From Eledone cirrhosa (taxonomy: Eukaryota; Mollusca; Cephalopoda; Octopoda; Eledonidae), in contig OZ024742.1 in the NCBI GenBank assembly GCA_964016885.1, positions 360,199,936 through 360,263,935 on the forward strand: a DNA stretch of 64,000 nucleotides, written 5' to 3'. Numbering within the stretch: the first letter of the stretch is position 1; every line of letters starts with the position of its first letter. Below, one piece after another: positions 1 to 14,800 of this stretch. The translations under genes were made by a program, and so were the position numbers. The notes under the pieces were generated by a model that worked only from the letters and a program-made list of their open reading frames with translations, searched no databases and was not told the DNA's origin.

Positions 1-2209
1 TAGTGGTGAAACATCCAGTCACCCATACACAGTATCTCTCTTCTATAACACCACATCAACGTCTATATAGTGGTGACACATCCAGTCACCTATACACAGC
101 ATGTCTCTTCTATAATACCCCATTCACGTCTATATAGTGGTGACACATCCAGTCACCCATACACAGTATCTCTCTTCTATAACACCCCATCAACGTCTAT
201 ATAGTGGCAACACATCCAGTCACCTATACACAGTATCTCTCTTCTATAACACCCCATCAACGTCTATATAGTGGTGAAAAAGCCAGGCACCCATACACAG
301 TATCTCTCTTCTATAACACCCCATCAACGTCAATATAGTGGTGACGCATCCAGTCACCCATACACAGTAACTCTCTTCTATAACACCCCATCAACGTCTA
401 TATACTGATGAAACAGCCAGTCACCCATACACAGTATCTCTCTTCTATAACACACCATCAACGTCTATATAATGGTGACGCATCCAGTCACCTATACACA
501 GTATCTCTCTTCTATAACACCCCATTGACGTCTATATAGTGGTGAAATAGCCAGTCACCCATACACAGTATCTCTCTTATATAACACCACATCAACGTCT
601 ATATAGTGGTGACACATCCAGTCACCCATACACAGTATCTCTCTTCTATAACACCCCATCAACGTCTATATAGTGGTGAAGCATCCAGTCACCCATAAAC
701 ATTATCTCTCTTCTATAACACCCAATCAACGACTATATAGTGGTCACACATCCAGTCACCCATACATAGTATCTCTCTTCTATAACACCCCATCAACGTC
801 TATATAGTGGTGAAACAGCCAGTCACGCATACACAGTATCTCTCTTCTATAACACCCCATCAACGTCTATATAGTGGTGAAACAGCCAGTCACCCATACA
901 CAGTATCTCTCTTCTATAACACCTCATCAACGTCTATATAGTGGTGAAGCATCCAGTCACCCATAAACATTATCTCTCTTCTATAACACCCAATCAACGA
1001 CTATATAGTGGTCACACATCCAGTCACCCATACATAGTATCTCTCTTCTATAACACCCCATCAACGTCTATATAGTGGTGAAACAGCCAGTCACGCATAC
1101 ACAGTATCTCTCTTCTATAACACCCCATCAACGTCTATATAGTGGTGAAACAGCCAGTCACCCATACACAGTATCTCTCTTCTATAACACCCCATCAACG
1201 TCTATATAGTGGTGAAACAGCCAGTCACCTATACACAGTATCTCTCTTCTATAACACCCCATCAACGTCTATATAGTGGTGAAACAGCCAGTCACCCATA
1301 CACAGTATCTCTCTTCTATAACACCCCATCAACGTCTATATAGTGGTGAAACAGCCAGTCACCTATACACAGTATCTCTCTTCTATAACACCCCATCAAC
1401 GTCTATATAGTGGTGAAACAGCCAGTCACCCATACACAGTATCTCTCTTCTATAACACACCATCAACGTCTATATAGTGGTGAAACAGCCAGTCACCTAT
1501 ACACAGTATCCCTCTTCTATAATACCCCATCAACGTCTATATAGTGGTGAAACAGCCAGTCACCCATACACAGTATTTCTCATCTATTATACCCCATCAA
1601 CGTCTATATAATGGTGACGCATCCAGTCACGTATACACAGTATCTCTCTTCTATAACACCCCATCAACGTCTATATATTGGTGAAACAGCCAGTCACCCA
1701 TACACAGTATCTCTCTTCTATTATACCCCATCAACGTCTATATAATGGTGACGCAGCCAGTCACCTATACACAGTATCTCTCTTCTATAACACCCCATCA
1801 ACGTCTATATAGTTGTGAAACAACCAGTCACACATACACCATATCTCTCTTCTATAACACCCCATCAACGTCTATATAGTAGTGAAACAGCCAGTCACCC
1901 AAACACAGTATCTCTCTTCTATAATACCCCATCAACGTCTATATAGTGGTGAAACAGCCAGTCACCCATTCACAGTATCTCTGTTCTATAACACCCCATC
2001 AACATCTATATAGTGGTGTCACATCAAGTCACCTATACACAGTATCTCTCTTCTATAACATCCCATCAACGTCTATATAGTGGTAAAACAGCCAGTCACC
2101 CATACACAGTATCTCTCTTCTATAACACACCGTCAACGTCTATGTAGTGGTGAAACAACCAGATACCCATACACCATATCTCTCTTCTATAATACCCCAT
2201 CAACGTCTC

Positions 2210-4005
2210 TATAGTGGTGACACATCCAGTCACCTATACACAGTATCTCTCTTCTATAACACCCCATCAACATCTATATAGTGGTGTCACATCAAGTCAC
2301 CTATACACAGTATCTCTCTTCTATAACACCCCATCAACGTCTATATAGTGGTGAAACATCCAGTCACCCATACACAGTATCTCTCTTCTATAACACCCCA
2401 TCAACGTCTATATAGTGGTGAAACATCCAGTCACCCATACACAGTATCTCTCTTCTATAACGCCACATCAACGTCTATATAGTGGTGACACATCCAGTCA
2501 CCTATACACAGTATGTCTCTTCTATAATACCCCATTCACGTCTATATAGTGGTGATAGAGCCACTCACCCATACACAGTATCTCTCTTCTATAACACCCC
2601 ATCAACGTCTATATAGTGGCAACACATCCAGTCACCTATACACAGTATCTCTCTTCTATAACACCCCATCAACGTCTATATAGTGGTGAAAAAGCCAGGC
2701 ACCCATACACAGTATCTCTCTTCTATAACACCCCATCAACGTCTATATAGTGGTGACGCATCCAGTCACCCATACACAGTATCTCTCTTCTATAACACAC
2801 CATCAACGTCTATATACTGATGAAACAGCCAGTCACCCATACACAGTATCTCTCTTCTATAACACACCATCAACGTCTATATAGTGGTGAAACAGCCAGT
2901 CACCTATACACAGTGTCCCTCTTCTATAATACTCCATCAACGTCTATATAGTGGTGAAACAGCCAGTCACCCATACACAGTATCTCTCTTCTATTATACC
3001 CCATCAACGTCTATATAATGGTGACGCATCCAGTCACCTATACACAGTATCTCTCTTCTATAACACCCCATCAACGTCTATATATTGGTGAAACAGCCAG
3101 TCACCCATACACAGTATCTCTCTTCTATTATACCCCATCAACGTCTATATAATGGTGACGCATCCAGTCACCTATACACAGTATCTCTCTTCTATAACAC
3201 CCCATCAAAGTCTATATAGTGGTGAAACAACCAGTCACCCATACACCATATCTCTCTTCTATAATACCCCTTCAACGTCTATATAGTGGTGACACATCCA
3301 GTCACCTATACACAGTATCTCTCTTCTATAACACCCCATTGACGTCTATATAGTGGTGAAACAGCCAGTCACCCATACACAGTATCTCTCTTCTATAACC
3401 CCACATCAACGTCTAAATAGTGGTGACGCATCCAGTCACCCATACACAGTATCTCTCTGCTATAACACCCAATCAACGACTATATAGTGGTCACACATCC
3501 AGGCACCCATACATAGTATCTCTCTTCTATAACACCCCATCAACGTCTATATAGTGGTGAAACAGGCAGTCACGCATACACAGTATCTCTCTTCTATAAC
3601 ACCCCATCAACGTCTATATAGTGGTGAAACAGCCAGTCACCCATATACAGTATCTCTCTTCCATACTACCTCATCAACGACTATATAGTGGTGATAGAGC
3701 CACTCACCCATACACAGTATCTCTCTTCTATAACACCCAATCAACGTCAATATAATGGTGACGCATCCAGTCACCTATACTCAGTATCTCTCTTCTATAA
3801 CACCCCATCAACGTCTATATAGTGGTGAAACAGCCAGTCACACATTCACAGTATCTCCCTTCTTTAACACCCCATCAACATCTATATAGTGGTGTCACAT
3901 CAAGTCACATATACACAGTATCTCTCTTCTATAACACCCCATCAACGTCTATATAGTGGTGAAACATCCAGTCACCCATACACAGTATCTCTCTTCTATA
4001 ACACC
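2210..4005 (+). repeat. Block repeated at 73-monomer offset inside the long unit
   Basis: This block of about 1.8 kb recurs at about 7,101-8,896, an offset of 4,891 bp (73x67). Shared markers are the cgccacatc monomer (2,461/7,352), accccacatc with ctaaatagtgg (3,398/8,289), ctctctgctata followed by a gtggtcacacatccagg monomer, and ctcccttctttaac. The match ends near 4,007/8,898, where catcaac-gaaacatcc is replaced by accacatc-gacacatcc. The 131-monomer unit is therefore itself a product of an earlier segmental duplication, leaving 58 monomers between the paired positions on the other side. Confidence 0.8.
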
Positions 4006-6100
4006 CCATCAACGTCTATATAGTGGTGAAACATCCAGTCACCCATACACAGTATATCTCTTCTATAACACCCCATCAACGTCTATATACTGATGAAACA
4101 GCCAGTCACCCATACACAGTATCTCTCTTCTATAACACACCATCAACGTCTATATAGTGGTGAAACAGCCAGTCACCTATGCACAGTATCTCTCTTCTAT
4201 AACACCCCATTGACGTCTATATAGTGGTGAAACAGCCAGTCACCCATAAACATTATCTCTCCTCTATAACACCCAATCAACGACTATATAGTGGTCACAC
4301 ATCCAGTCACCCATACATAGTATCTCTCTTCTATAACACCCCATCAACGTCTATATAGTGGTGAAACAGCCAGTCACGCATACACAGTATCTCTCTTCTA
4401 TAACACCCCATCAACGTCTATATAGTGGTGAAACAGCCAGTCACCCATACACAGTATCTCTCTTCCATACTACCTCATCAACGACTATATAGTGGTGATA
4501 CAGCCACTCACCCATACACAGTATCTCTCTTCTATAACACCCCATCAACGTCTATATAATGGTGACGCATCCAGTCACCTATACTCAGTATCTCTCTTCT
4601 ATAACACCCCTTCAACGTCTATATAGTGCTGAAACAGCCAGTCACCTATTCACAGTATCTCTCTTCTATAACACCCCATCAACGTATATATAGTGGTGAC
4701 ACATCCAGTCACCTATACACAGTATCATTCTTCTATAACACCCCATCAACGTCTATATAGTGGTGAAGCATCCAGTCACCCATACACAGTATCTCTCTTC
4801 TATAACACCCCATCAACGTCTATATAGTGGTGAAACAGCCAGTCACCCAAACACAGTATCTCTCTTCTATAATACCACATCAACGTCTATATAGTGGTGA
4901 AACAGCCAGTCACCCATTCACAGTATCTCTGTTCTATAACACCCCATCAACATCTATATAGTGGTGTCACATCAAGTCACCTATACACAGTATCTCTCTT
5001 CTATAACACCCCATCAACGTCTATATAGTGGTGAAACAGCCAGTCACCCATACACAGTATCTCTCTTCTATAACACCCCATCAAAGTCTATATAGTGGTG
5101 AAAGGGCCAGTCACCTATACACAGTATCTCTCTTCTATAACACCCCATCAACGTCTATATAGTGGTGAAGCAGCCAGTCACCCATACACAGTATCTCTCT
5201 TCTATAACACCCCATCAACGTCTATATAGTGGTGACGCATCCAGTCACCCATACACAGTATCTCTCTTCTATAACATCCCATCAACGTCTATATAGTAGT
5301 GAAACAGCCAGTCACCCAAACACAGTATCTCTCTTCTATAATACCCCATCAACGTCTATATAGTGGTGAAACAGCCAGTCACCCATTCACAGTATCTCTG
5401 TTCTATAACACCCCATCAACATCTATATAGTGGTGTCACATCAAGTCACCTATACACAGTATCTCTCTTCTATAACATCCCATCAACGTCTATATAGTGG
5501 TAAAACAGCCAGTCACCCATACACAGTATCTCTCTTCTATAACACACCATCAACGTCTATGTAGTGGTGAAACAACCAGATACCCATACACCATATCTCT
5601 CTTCTATAATACGCCATCAACGTCTCTATAGTGGTGACACATCCAGTCACCTATACACAGTATCTCTCTTCTATAACACCCCATTGACGTCTATATAGTG
5701 GTGAAACAGCCAGTCCCCCATTCACAGTATCTCTGTTCTATAACACCCCATCAACATCTATATAGTGGTGTCACATCAAGTCACCTATACACAGTAACTC
5801 TCTTCTATAACACCCCATCAACGTCTATATAGTGGTGAAACATCCAGTCACCCATACACAGTATCTCTCTTCTATAACACCCCATCAACGTCTATATAGT
5901 GGTGAAACATCCAGTCACCCATACACAGTATCTCTCTTCTATAACGCCACATCAACGTCTATATAGTGGTGACACATCCAGTCACCTATACACAGTATGT
6001 CTCTTCTATAATACCCCATTCACGTCTATATAGTGGTGACACATCCAGTCACCCATACACAGTATCTCTCTTCTATAACACCCCATCAACGTCTATATAG

Positions 6101-6500
6101 TGGCAACACATCCAGTCACCTATACACAGTATCTCTCTTCTATAACACCCCATCAACGTCTATATAGTGGTGAAAAAGCCAGGCACCCATACACAGTATC
6201 TCTCTTCTATAACACCCCATCAACGTCTATATAGTGGCAACACATCCAGTCACCTATACACAGTATCTCTCTTCTATAACACCCCATCAACGTCTATATA
6301 GTGGTGAAAAAGCCAGGCACCCATACACAGTATCTCTCTTCTATAACACCCCATCAACGTCTATATAGTGGCAACACATCCAGTCACCTATACACAGTAT
6401 CTCTCTTCTATAACACCCCATCAACGTCTATATAGTGGTGAAAAAGCCAGGCACCCATACACAGTATCTCTCTTCTATTATACCCCATCAACGTCTATAT
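6101..6500 (+). repeat. Local triplication of a 134-bp dimer
   Basis: A pair of monomers, one beginning tggcaacacatcc with cctat and one beginning gtgaaaaagccagg with cccat, is repeated three times in a row. tggcaacac lies at 6,101, 6,235 and 6,369, exactly 134 bp apart. The same triplet occurs near 14,878-15,240 and 20,103-20,465, and shorter versions near 37,180-37,400 and 39,527-39,745. Elsewhere the dimer is single, so this is a local expansion later carried along by the long duplications. Confidence 0.85.
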
Positions 6501-8844
6501 AGTGGTGACGCATCCAGTCACCCATACACAGTATCTCTCTTCTATAACACCCCATCAACGTCTATATACTGATGAAACAGCCAGTCACCCATACACAGTA
6601 TCTCTCTTCTATTATACCCCATCAACGTCTATATAATGGTGACGCATCCAGTCACCTATACACAGTATCTCTCTTCTATAACACCCCATCAACGTCTATA
6701 TACTGATGAAACAGCCAGTCACCCATACACAGTATCTCTCTTCTATTATACCCCATCAACGTCTATATAATGGTGACGCATCCAGTCACCCATACACAGT
6801 ATCTCTCTTCTATAACACACCATCAACGTCTATATAGTGGTGAAACAGCCAGTCACCTATACACAGTGTCCCTCTTCCATAATACTCCATCAACGTCTAT
6901 ATAGTGGTGAAACAGCCAGTCACCCATACACAGTATCTCTCTTCTATTATACCCCATCAACGTCTATATAATGGTGACGCATCCAGTCACCTATACACAG
7001 TATCTCTCTTCTATAACACCCCATCAACGTCTATATATTGGTGAAACAGCCAGTCACCCATACACAGTATCTCTCTTCTATTATACCCCATCAACGTCTA
7101 TATAGTGGTGACACATCCAGTCACCTACACACAGTATCTCTCTTCTATAACACCCCATCGACATCTATATAGTGGTGTCACATCAAGTCACCTATACACA
7201 GTATCTCTCTTCTATAACACCCCATCAACGTCTATATAGTGGTGAAACATCCAGTCACCCATACACAGTATCTCTCTTCTATAACACCCCATCAACGTCT
7301 ATATAGTGGTGAAACATCCAGTCACCCATACACAGTATCTCTCTTCTATAACGCCACATCAACGTCTATATAGTGGTGACACATCCAGTCACCTATACAC
7401 AGTATGTCTCTTCTATAATACCCCATTCACGTCTATATAGTGGTGATAGAGCCACTCACCCATACACAGTATCTCTCTTCTATAACACCCCATCAACGTC
7501 TATATAGTGGCAACACATCCAGTCACCTATACACAGTATCTCTCTTCTATAACACCCCATCAACGTCTATATAGTGGTGAAAAAGCCAGGCACCCATACA
7601 CAGTATCTCTCTTCTATAACACCCCATCAACGTCTATATAGTGGTGACGCATCCAGTCACCCATACACAGTATCTCTCTTCTATAACACCCCATCAACGT
7701 CTATATACTGATGAAACAGCCAGTCACCCATACACAGTATCTCTCTTCTATAACACACCATCAACGTCTATATAGTGGTGAAACAGCCAGTCACCTATAC
7801 ACAGTGTCCCTCTTCTATAATACTCCATCAACGTCTATATAGTGGTGAAACAGCCAGTCACCCATACACAGTATCTCTCTTCTATTATACCCCATCAACG
7901 TCTATATAATGGTGACGCATCCAGTCACCTATACACAGTATCTCTCTTCTATAACACCCCATCAACGTCTATATATTGGTGAAACAGCCAGTCACCCATA
8001 CACAGTATCTCTCTTCTATTATACCCCATCAACGTCTATATAATGGTGACGCATCCAGTCACCTATACACAGTATCTCTCTTCTATAACACCCCATCAAA
8101 GTCTATATAGTGGTGAAACAACCAGTCACCCATACACCATATCTCTCTTCTATAATACCCCTTCAACGTCTATAAAGTGGTGACACATCCAGTCACCTAT
8201 ACACAGTATCTCTCTTCTATAACACCCCATTGACGTCTATATAGTGGTGAAACAGCCAGTCACCCATACACAGTATCTCTCTTCTATAACCCCACATCAA
8301 CGTCTAAATAGTGGTGACGCATCCAGTCACCCATACACAGTATCTCTCTGCTATAACACCCAATCAACGACTATATAGTGGTCACACATCCAGGCACCCA
8401 TACATAGTATCTCTCTTCTATAACATCCCATCAACGTCTATATAGTGGTGAAACAGGCAGTCACGCATACACAGTATCTCTCTTCTATAACACCCCATCA
8501 ACGTCTATATAGTGGTGAAACAGCCAGTCACCCATATACAGTATCTCTCTTCCATACTACCTCATCAACGACTATATAGTGGTGATAGAGCCACTCACCC
8601 ATACACAGTATCTCTCTTCTATAACACCCAATCAACGTCAATATAATGGTGACGCATCCAGTCACCTATACTCAGTATCTCTCTTCTATAACACCCCATC
8701 AACGTCTATATAGTGGTGAAACAGCCAGTCACCCATTCACAGTATCTCCCTTCTTTAACACCCCATCAACATCTATATAGTGGTGTCACATCAAGTCACA
8801 TATACACAGTATCTCTCTTCTATAACACCCCATCAACGTCTATA

Positions 8845-11800
8845 TAGTGGTGAAACATCCAGTCACCCATACACAGTATCTCTCTTCTATAACACCACAT
8901 CAACGTCTATATAGTGGTGACACATCCAGTCACCTATACACAGCATGTCTCTTCTATAATACCCCATTCACGTCTATATAGTGGTGACACATCCAGTCAC
9001 CCATACACAGTATCTCTCTTCTATAACACCCCATCAACGTCTATATAGTGGTGAAAAAGCCAGGCACCCATACACAGTATCTCTCTTCTATAACACCCCA
9101 TCAACGTCAATATAGTGGTGACGCATCCAGTCACCCATACACAGTATCTCTCTTCTATAACACCCCATCAACGTCTATATACTGATGAAACAGCCAGTCA
9201 CCCATACACAGTATCTCTCTTCTATAACACACCATCAACGTCTATATAGTGGTGAAACAGCCAGTCACCTATGCACAGTATCTCTCTTCTATAACACCCC
9301 ATTGACGTCTATATAGTGGTGAAATAGCCAGTCACCCATACACAGTATCTCTCTTATATAACACCACATCAACGTCTATATAGTGGTGACACATCCAGTC
9401 ACCCATACACAGTATCTCTCTTCTATAACACCCCATCAACGTCTATATAGTGGTGAAGCATCCAGTCACCCATAAACATTATCTCTCTTCTATAACACCC
9501 AATCAACGACTATATAGTGGTCACACATCCAGTCACCCATACATAGTATCTCTCTTCTATAACACCCCATCAACGTCTATATAGTGGTGAAACAGCCAGT
9601 CACGCATACACAGTATCTCTCTTCTATAACACCCCATCAACGTCTATATAGTGGTGAAACAGCCAGTCACCCATACACAGTATCTCTCTTCTATAACACC
9701 TCATCAACGTCTATATAGTGGTGAAGCATCCAGTCACCCATAAACATTATCTCTCTTCTATAACACCCAATCAACGACTATATAGTGGTCACACATCCAG
9801 TCACCCATACATAGTATCTCTCTTCTATAACACCCCATCAACGTCTATATAGTGGTGAAACAGCCAGTCACGCATACACAGTATCTCTCTTCTATAACAC
9901 CCCATCAACGTCTATATAGTGGTGAAACAGCCAGTCACCCATACACAGTATCTCTCTTCTATAACACCCCATCAACGTCTATATAGTGGTGAAACAGCCA
10001 GTCACCTATACACAGTATCTCTCTTCTATAACACCCCATCAACGTCTATATAGTGGTGAAACAGCCAGTCACCCATACACAGTATCTCTCTTCTATAACA
10101 CCCCATCAACGTCTATATAGTGGTGAAACAGCCAGTCACCTATACACAGTATCTCTCTTCTATAACACCCCATCAACGTCTATATAGTGGTGAAACAGCC
10201 AGTCACCCATACACAGTATCTCTCTTCTATAACACACCATCAACGTCTATATAGTGGTGAAACAGCCAGTCACCTATACACAGTATCCCTCTTCTATAAT
10301 ACCCCATCAACGTCTATATAGTGGTGAAACAGCCAGTCACCCATACACAGTATTTCTCATCTATTATACCCCATCAACGTCTATATAATGGTGACGCATC
10401 CAGTCACGTATACACAGTATCTCTCTTCTATAACACCCCATCAACGTCTATATATTGGTGAAACAGCCAGTCACCCATACACAGTATCTCTCTTCTATTA
10501 TACCCCATCAACGTCTATATAATGGTGACGCAGCCAGTCACCTATACACAGTATCTCTCTTCTATAACACCCCATCAACGTCTATATAGTTGTGAAACAA
10601 CCAGTCACACATACACCATATCTCTCTTCTATAACACCCCATCAACGTCTATATAGTAGTGAAACAGCCAGTCACCCAAACACAGTATCTCTCTTCTATA
10701 ATACCCCATCAACGTCTATATAGTGGTGAAACAGCCAGTCACCCATTCACAGTATCTCTGTTCTATAACACCCCATCAACATCTATATAGTGGTGTCACA
10801 TCAAGTCACCTATACACAGTATCTCTCTTCTATAACATCCCATCAACGTCTATATAGTGGTAAAACAGCCAGTCACCCATACACAGTATCTCTCTTCTAT
10901 AACACACCGTCAACGTCTATGTAGTGGTGAAACAACCAGATACCCATACACCATATCTCTCTTCTATAATACCCCATCAACGTCTCTATAGTGGTGACAC
11001 ATCCAGTCACCTATACACAGTATCTCTCTTCTATAACACCCCATCAACATCTATATAGTGGTGTCACATCAAGTCACCTATACACAGTATCTCTCTTCTA
11101 TAACACCCCATCAACGTCTATATAGTGGTGAAACATCCAGTCACCCATACACAGTATCTCTCTTCTATAACACCCCATCAACGTCTATATAGTGGTGAAA
11201 CATCCAGTCACCCATACACAGTATCTCTCTTCTATAACGCCACATCAACGTCTATATAGTGGTGACACATCCAGTCACCTATACACAGTATGTCTCTTCT
11301 ATAATACCCCATTCACGTCTATATAGTGGTGATAGAGCCACTCACCCATACACAGTATCTCTCTTCTATAACACCCCATCAACGTCTATATAGTGGCAAC
11401 ACATCCAGTCACCTATACACAGTATCTCTCTTCTATAACACCCCATCAACGTCTATATAGTGGTGAAAAAGCCAGGCACCCATACACAGTATCTCTCTTC
11501 TATAACACCCCATCAACGTCTATATAGTGGTGACGCATCCAGTCACCCATACACAGTATCTCTCTTCTATAACACACCATCAACGTCTATATACTGATGA
11601 AACAGCCAGTCACCCATACACAGTATCTCTCTTCTATAACACACCATCAACGTCTATATAGTGGTGAAACAGCCAGTCACCTATACACAGTGTCCCTCTT
11701 CTATAATACTCCATCAACGTCTATATAGTGGTGAAACAGCCAGTCACCCATACACAGTATCTCTCTTCTATTATACCCCATCAACGTCTATATAATGGTG

Positions 11801-14800
11801 ACGCATCCAGTCACCTATACACAGTATCTCTCTTCTATAACACCCCATCAACGTCTATATATTGGTGAAACAGCCAGTCACCCATACACAGTATCTCTCT
11901 TCTATTATACCCCATCAACGTCTATATAATGGTGACGCATCCAGTCACCTATACACAGTATCTCTCTTCTATAACACCCCATCAAAGTCTATATAGTGGT
12001 GAAACAACCAGTCACCCATACACCATATCTCTCTTCTATAATACCCCTTCAACGTCTATATAGTGGTGACACATCCAGTCACCTATACACAGTATCTCTC
12101 TTCTATAACACCCCATTGACGTCTATATAGTGGTGAAACAGCCAGTCACCCATACACAGTATCTCTCTTCTATAACCCCACATCAACGTCTAAATAGTGG
12201 TGACGCATCCAGTCACCCATACACAGTATCTCTCTGCTATAACACCCAATCAACGACTATATAGTGGTCACACATCCAGGCACCCATACATAGTATCTCT
12301 CTTCTATAACACCCCATCAACGTCTATATAGTGGTGAAACAGGCAGTCACGCATACACAGTATCTCTCTTCTATAACACCCCATCAACGTCTATATAGTG
12401 GTGAAACAGCCAGTCACCCATATACAGTATCTCTCTTCCATACTACCTCATCAACGACTATATAGTGGTGATAGAGCCACTCACCCATACACAGTATCTC
12501 TCTTCTATAACACCCAATCAACGTCAATATAATGGTGACGCATCCAGTCACCTATACTCAGTATCTCTCTTCTATAACACCCCATCAACGTCTATATAGT
12601 GGTGAAACAGCCAGTCACACATTCACAGTATCTCCCTTCTTTAACACCCCATCAACATCTATATAGTGGTGTCACATCAAGTCACATATACACAGTATCT
12701 CTCTTCTATAACACCCCATCAACGTCTATATAGTGGTGAAACATCCAGTCACCCATACACAGTATCTCTCTTCTATAACACCCCATCAACGTCTATATAG
12801 TGGTGAAACATCCAGTCACCCATACACAGTATATCTCTTCTATAACACCCCATCAACGTCTATATACTGATGAAACAGCCAGTCACCCATACACAGTATC
12901 TCTCTTCTATAACACACCATCAACGTCTATATAGTGGTGAAACAGCCAGTCACCTATGCACAGTATCTCTCTTCTATAACACCCCATTGACGTCTATATA
13001 GTGGTGAAACAGCCAGTCACCCATAAACATTATCTCTCCTCTATAACACCCAATCAACGACTATATAGTGGTCACACATCCAGTCACCCATACATAGTAT
13101 CTCTCTTCTATAACACCCCATCAACGTCTATATAGTGGTGAAACAGCCAGTCACGCATACACAGTATCTCTCTTCTATAACACCCCATCAACGTCTATAT
13201 AGTGGTGAAACAGCCAGTCACCCATACACAGTATCTCTCTTCCATACTACCTCATCAACGACTATATAGTGGTGATACAGCCACTCACCCATACACAGTA
13301 TCTCTCTTCTATAACACCCCATCAACGTCTATATAATGGTGACGCATCCAGTCACCTATACTCAGTATCTCTCTTCTATAACACCCCTTCAACGTCTATA
13401 TAGTGCTGAAACAGCCAGTCACCTATTCACAGTATCTCTCTTCTATAACACCCCATCAACGTATATATAGTGGTGACACATCCAGTCACCTATACACAGT
13501 ATCATTCTTCTATAACACCCCATCAACGTCTATATAGTGGTGAAGCATCCAGTCACCCATACACAGTATCTCTCTTCTATAACACCCCATCAACGTCTAT
13601 ATAGTGGTGAAACAGCCAGTCACCCAAACACAGTATCTCTCTTCTATAATACCACATCAACGTCTATATAGTGGTGAAACAGCCAGTCACCCATTCACAG
13701 TATCTCTGTTCTATAACACCCCATCAACATCTATATAGTGGTGTCACATCAAGTCACCTATACACAGTATCTCTCTTCTATAACACCCCATCAACGTCTA
13801 TATAGTGGTGAAACAGCCAGTCACCCATACACAGTATCTCTCTTCTATAACACCCCATCAAAGTCTATATAGTGGTGAAAGGGCCAGTCACCTATACACA
13901 GTATCTCTCTTCTATAACACCCCATCAACGTCTATATAGTGGTGAAGCAGCCAGTCACCCATACACAGTATCTCTCTTCTATAACACCCCATCAACGTCT
14001 ATATAGTGGTGACGCATCCAGTCACCCATACACAGTATCTCTCTTCTATAACATCCCATCAACGTCTATATAGTAGTGAAACAGCCAGTCACCCAAACAC
14101 AGTATCTCTCTTCTATAATACCCCATCAACGTCTATATAGTGGTGAAACAGCCAGTCACCCATTCACAGTATCTCTGTTCTATAACACCCCATCAACATC
14201 TATATAGTGGTGTCACATCAAGTCACCTATACACAGTATCTCTCTTCTATAACATCCCATCAACGTCTATATAGTGGTAAAACAGCCAGTCACCCATACA
14301 CAGTATCTCTCTTCTATAACACACCATCAACGTCTATGTAGTGGTGAAACAACCAGATACCCATACACCATATCTCTCTTCTATAATACGCCATCAACGT
14401 CTCTATAGTGGTGACACATCCAGTCACCTATACACAGTATCTCTCTTCTATAACACCCCATTGACGTCTATATAGTGGTGAAACAGCCAGTCCCCCATTC
14501 ACAGTATCTCTGTTCTATAACACCCCATCAACATCTATATAGTGGTGTCACATCAAGTCACCTATACACAGTAACTCTCTTCTATAACACCCCATCAACG
14601 TCTATATAGTGGTGAAACATCCAGTCACCCATACACAGTATCTCTCTTCTATAACACCCCATCAACGTCTATATAGTGGTGAAACATCCAGTCACCCATA
14701 CACAGTATCTCTCTTCTATAACGCCACATCAACGTCTATATAGTGGTGACACATCCAGTCACCTATACACAGTATGTCTCTTCTATAATACCCCATTCAC

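Larger units (their letters stand above)
1..8844 (+). repeat. Higher-order unit copy A (132 monomers in this copy)
   Basis: The monomer variants here recur in the same order 8,777 bp later (131x67). Checked landmark pairs are cgtcaatatag at 327/9,104, gaaatagcc at 544/9,321, tatttctcatc at 1,574/10,351, cgccacatc at 2,461/11,238, agtatatctc at 4,051/12,828 and cagtgtccctcttcc at 6,864/15,641. Base 1 itself matches 8,845 (offset 8,844), because copy A has one extra monomer near 190-260 beginning gcaacacatcc. Other A/B differences I saw are also in the first 550 bases, such as agtaactct against agtatctct near 368 and a variant swap near 470-500. The rest looked identical wherever sampled. Confidence 0.9.

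Noticed and set aside
4080..4110. Hammerhead ribozyme core: ctgatgaaac in many monomers (tatatactgatgaaacagcc)
   Set aside because: The CTGATGA part is present, but no correctly placed GAAA and no flanking helices could be found in the monomer. It is one substitution variant of the usual tagtggtgaaac.
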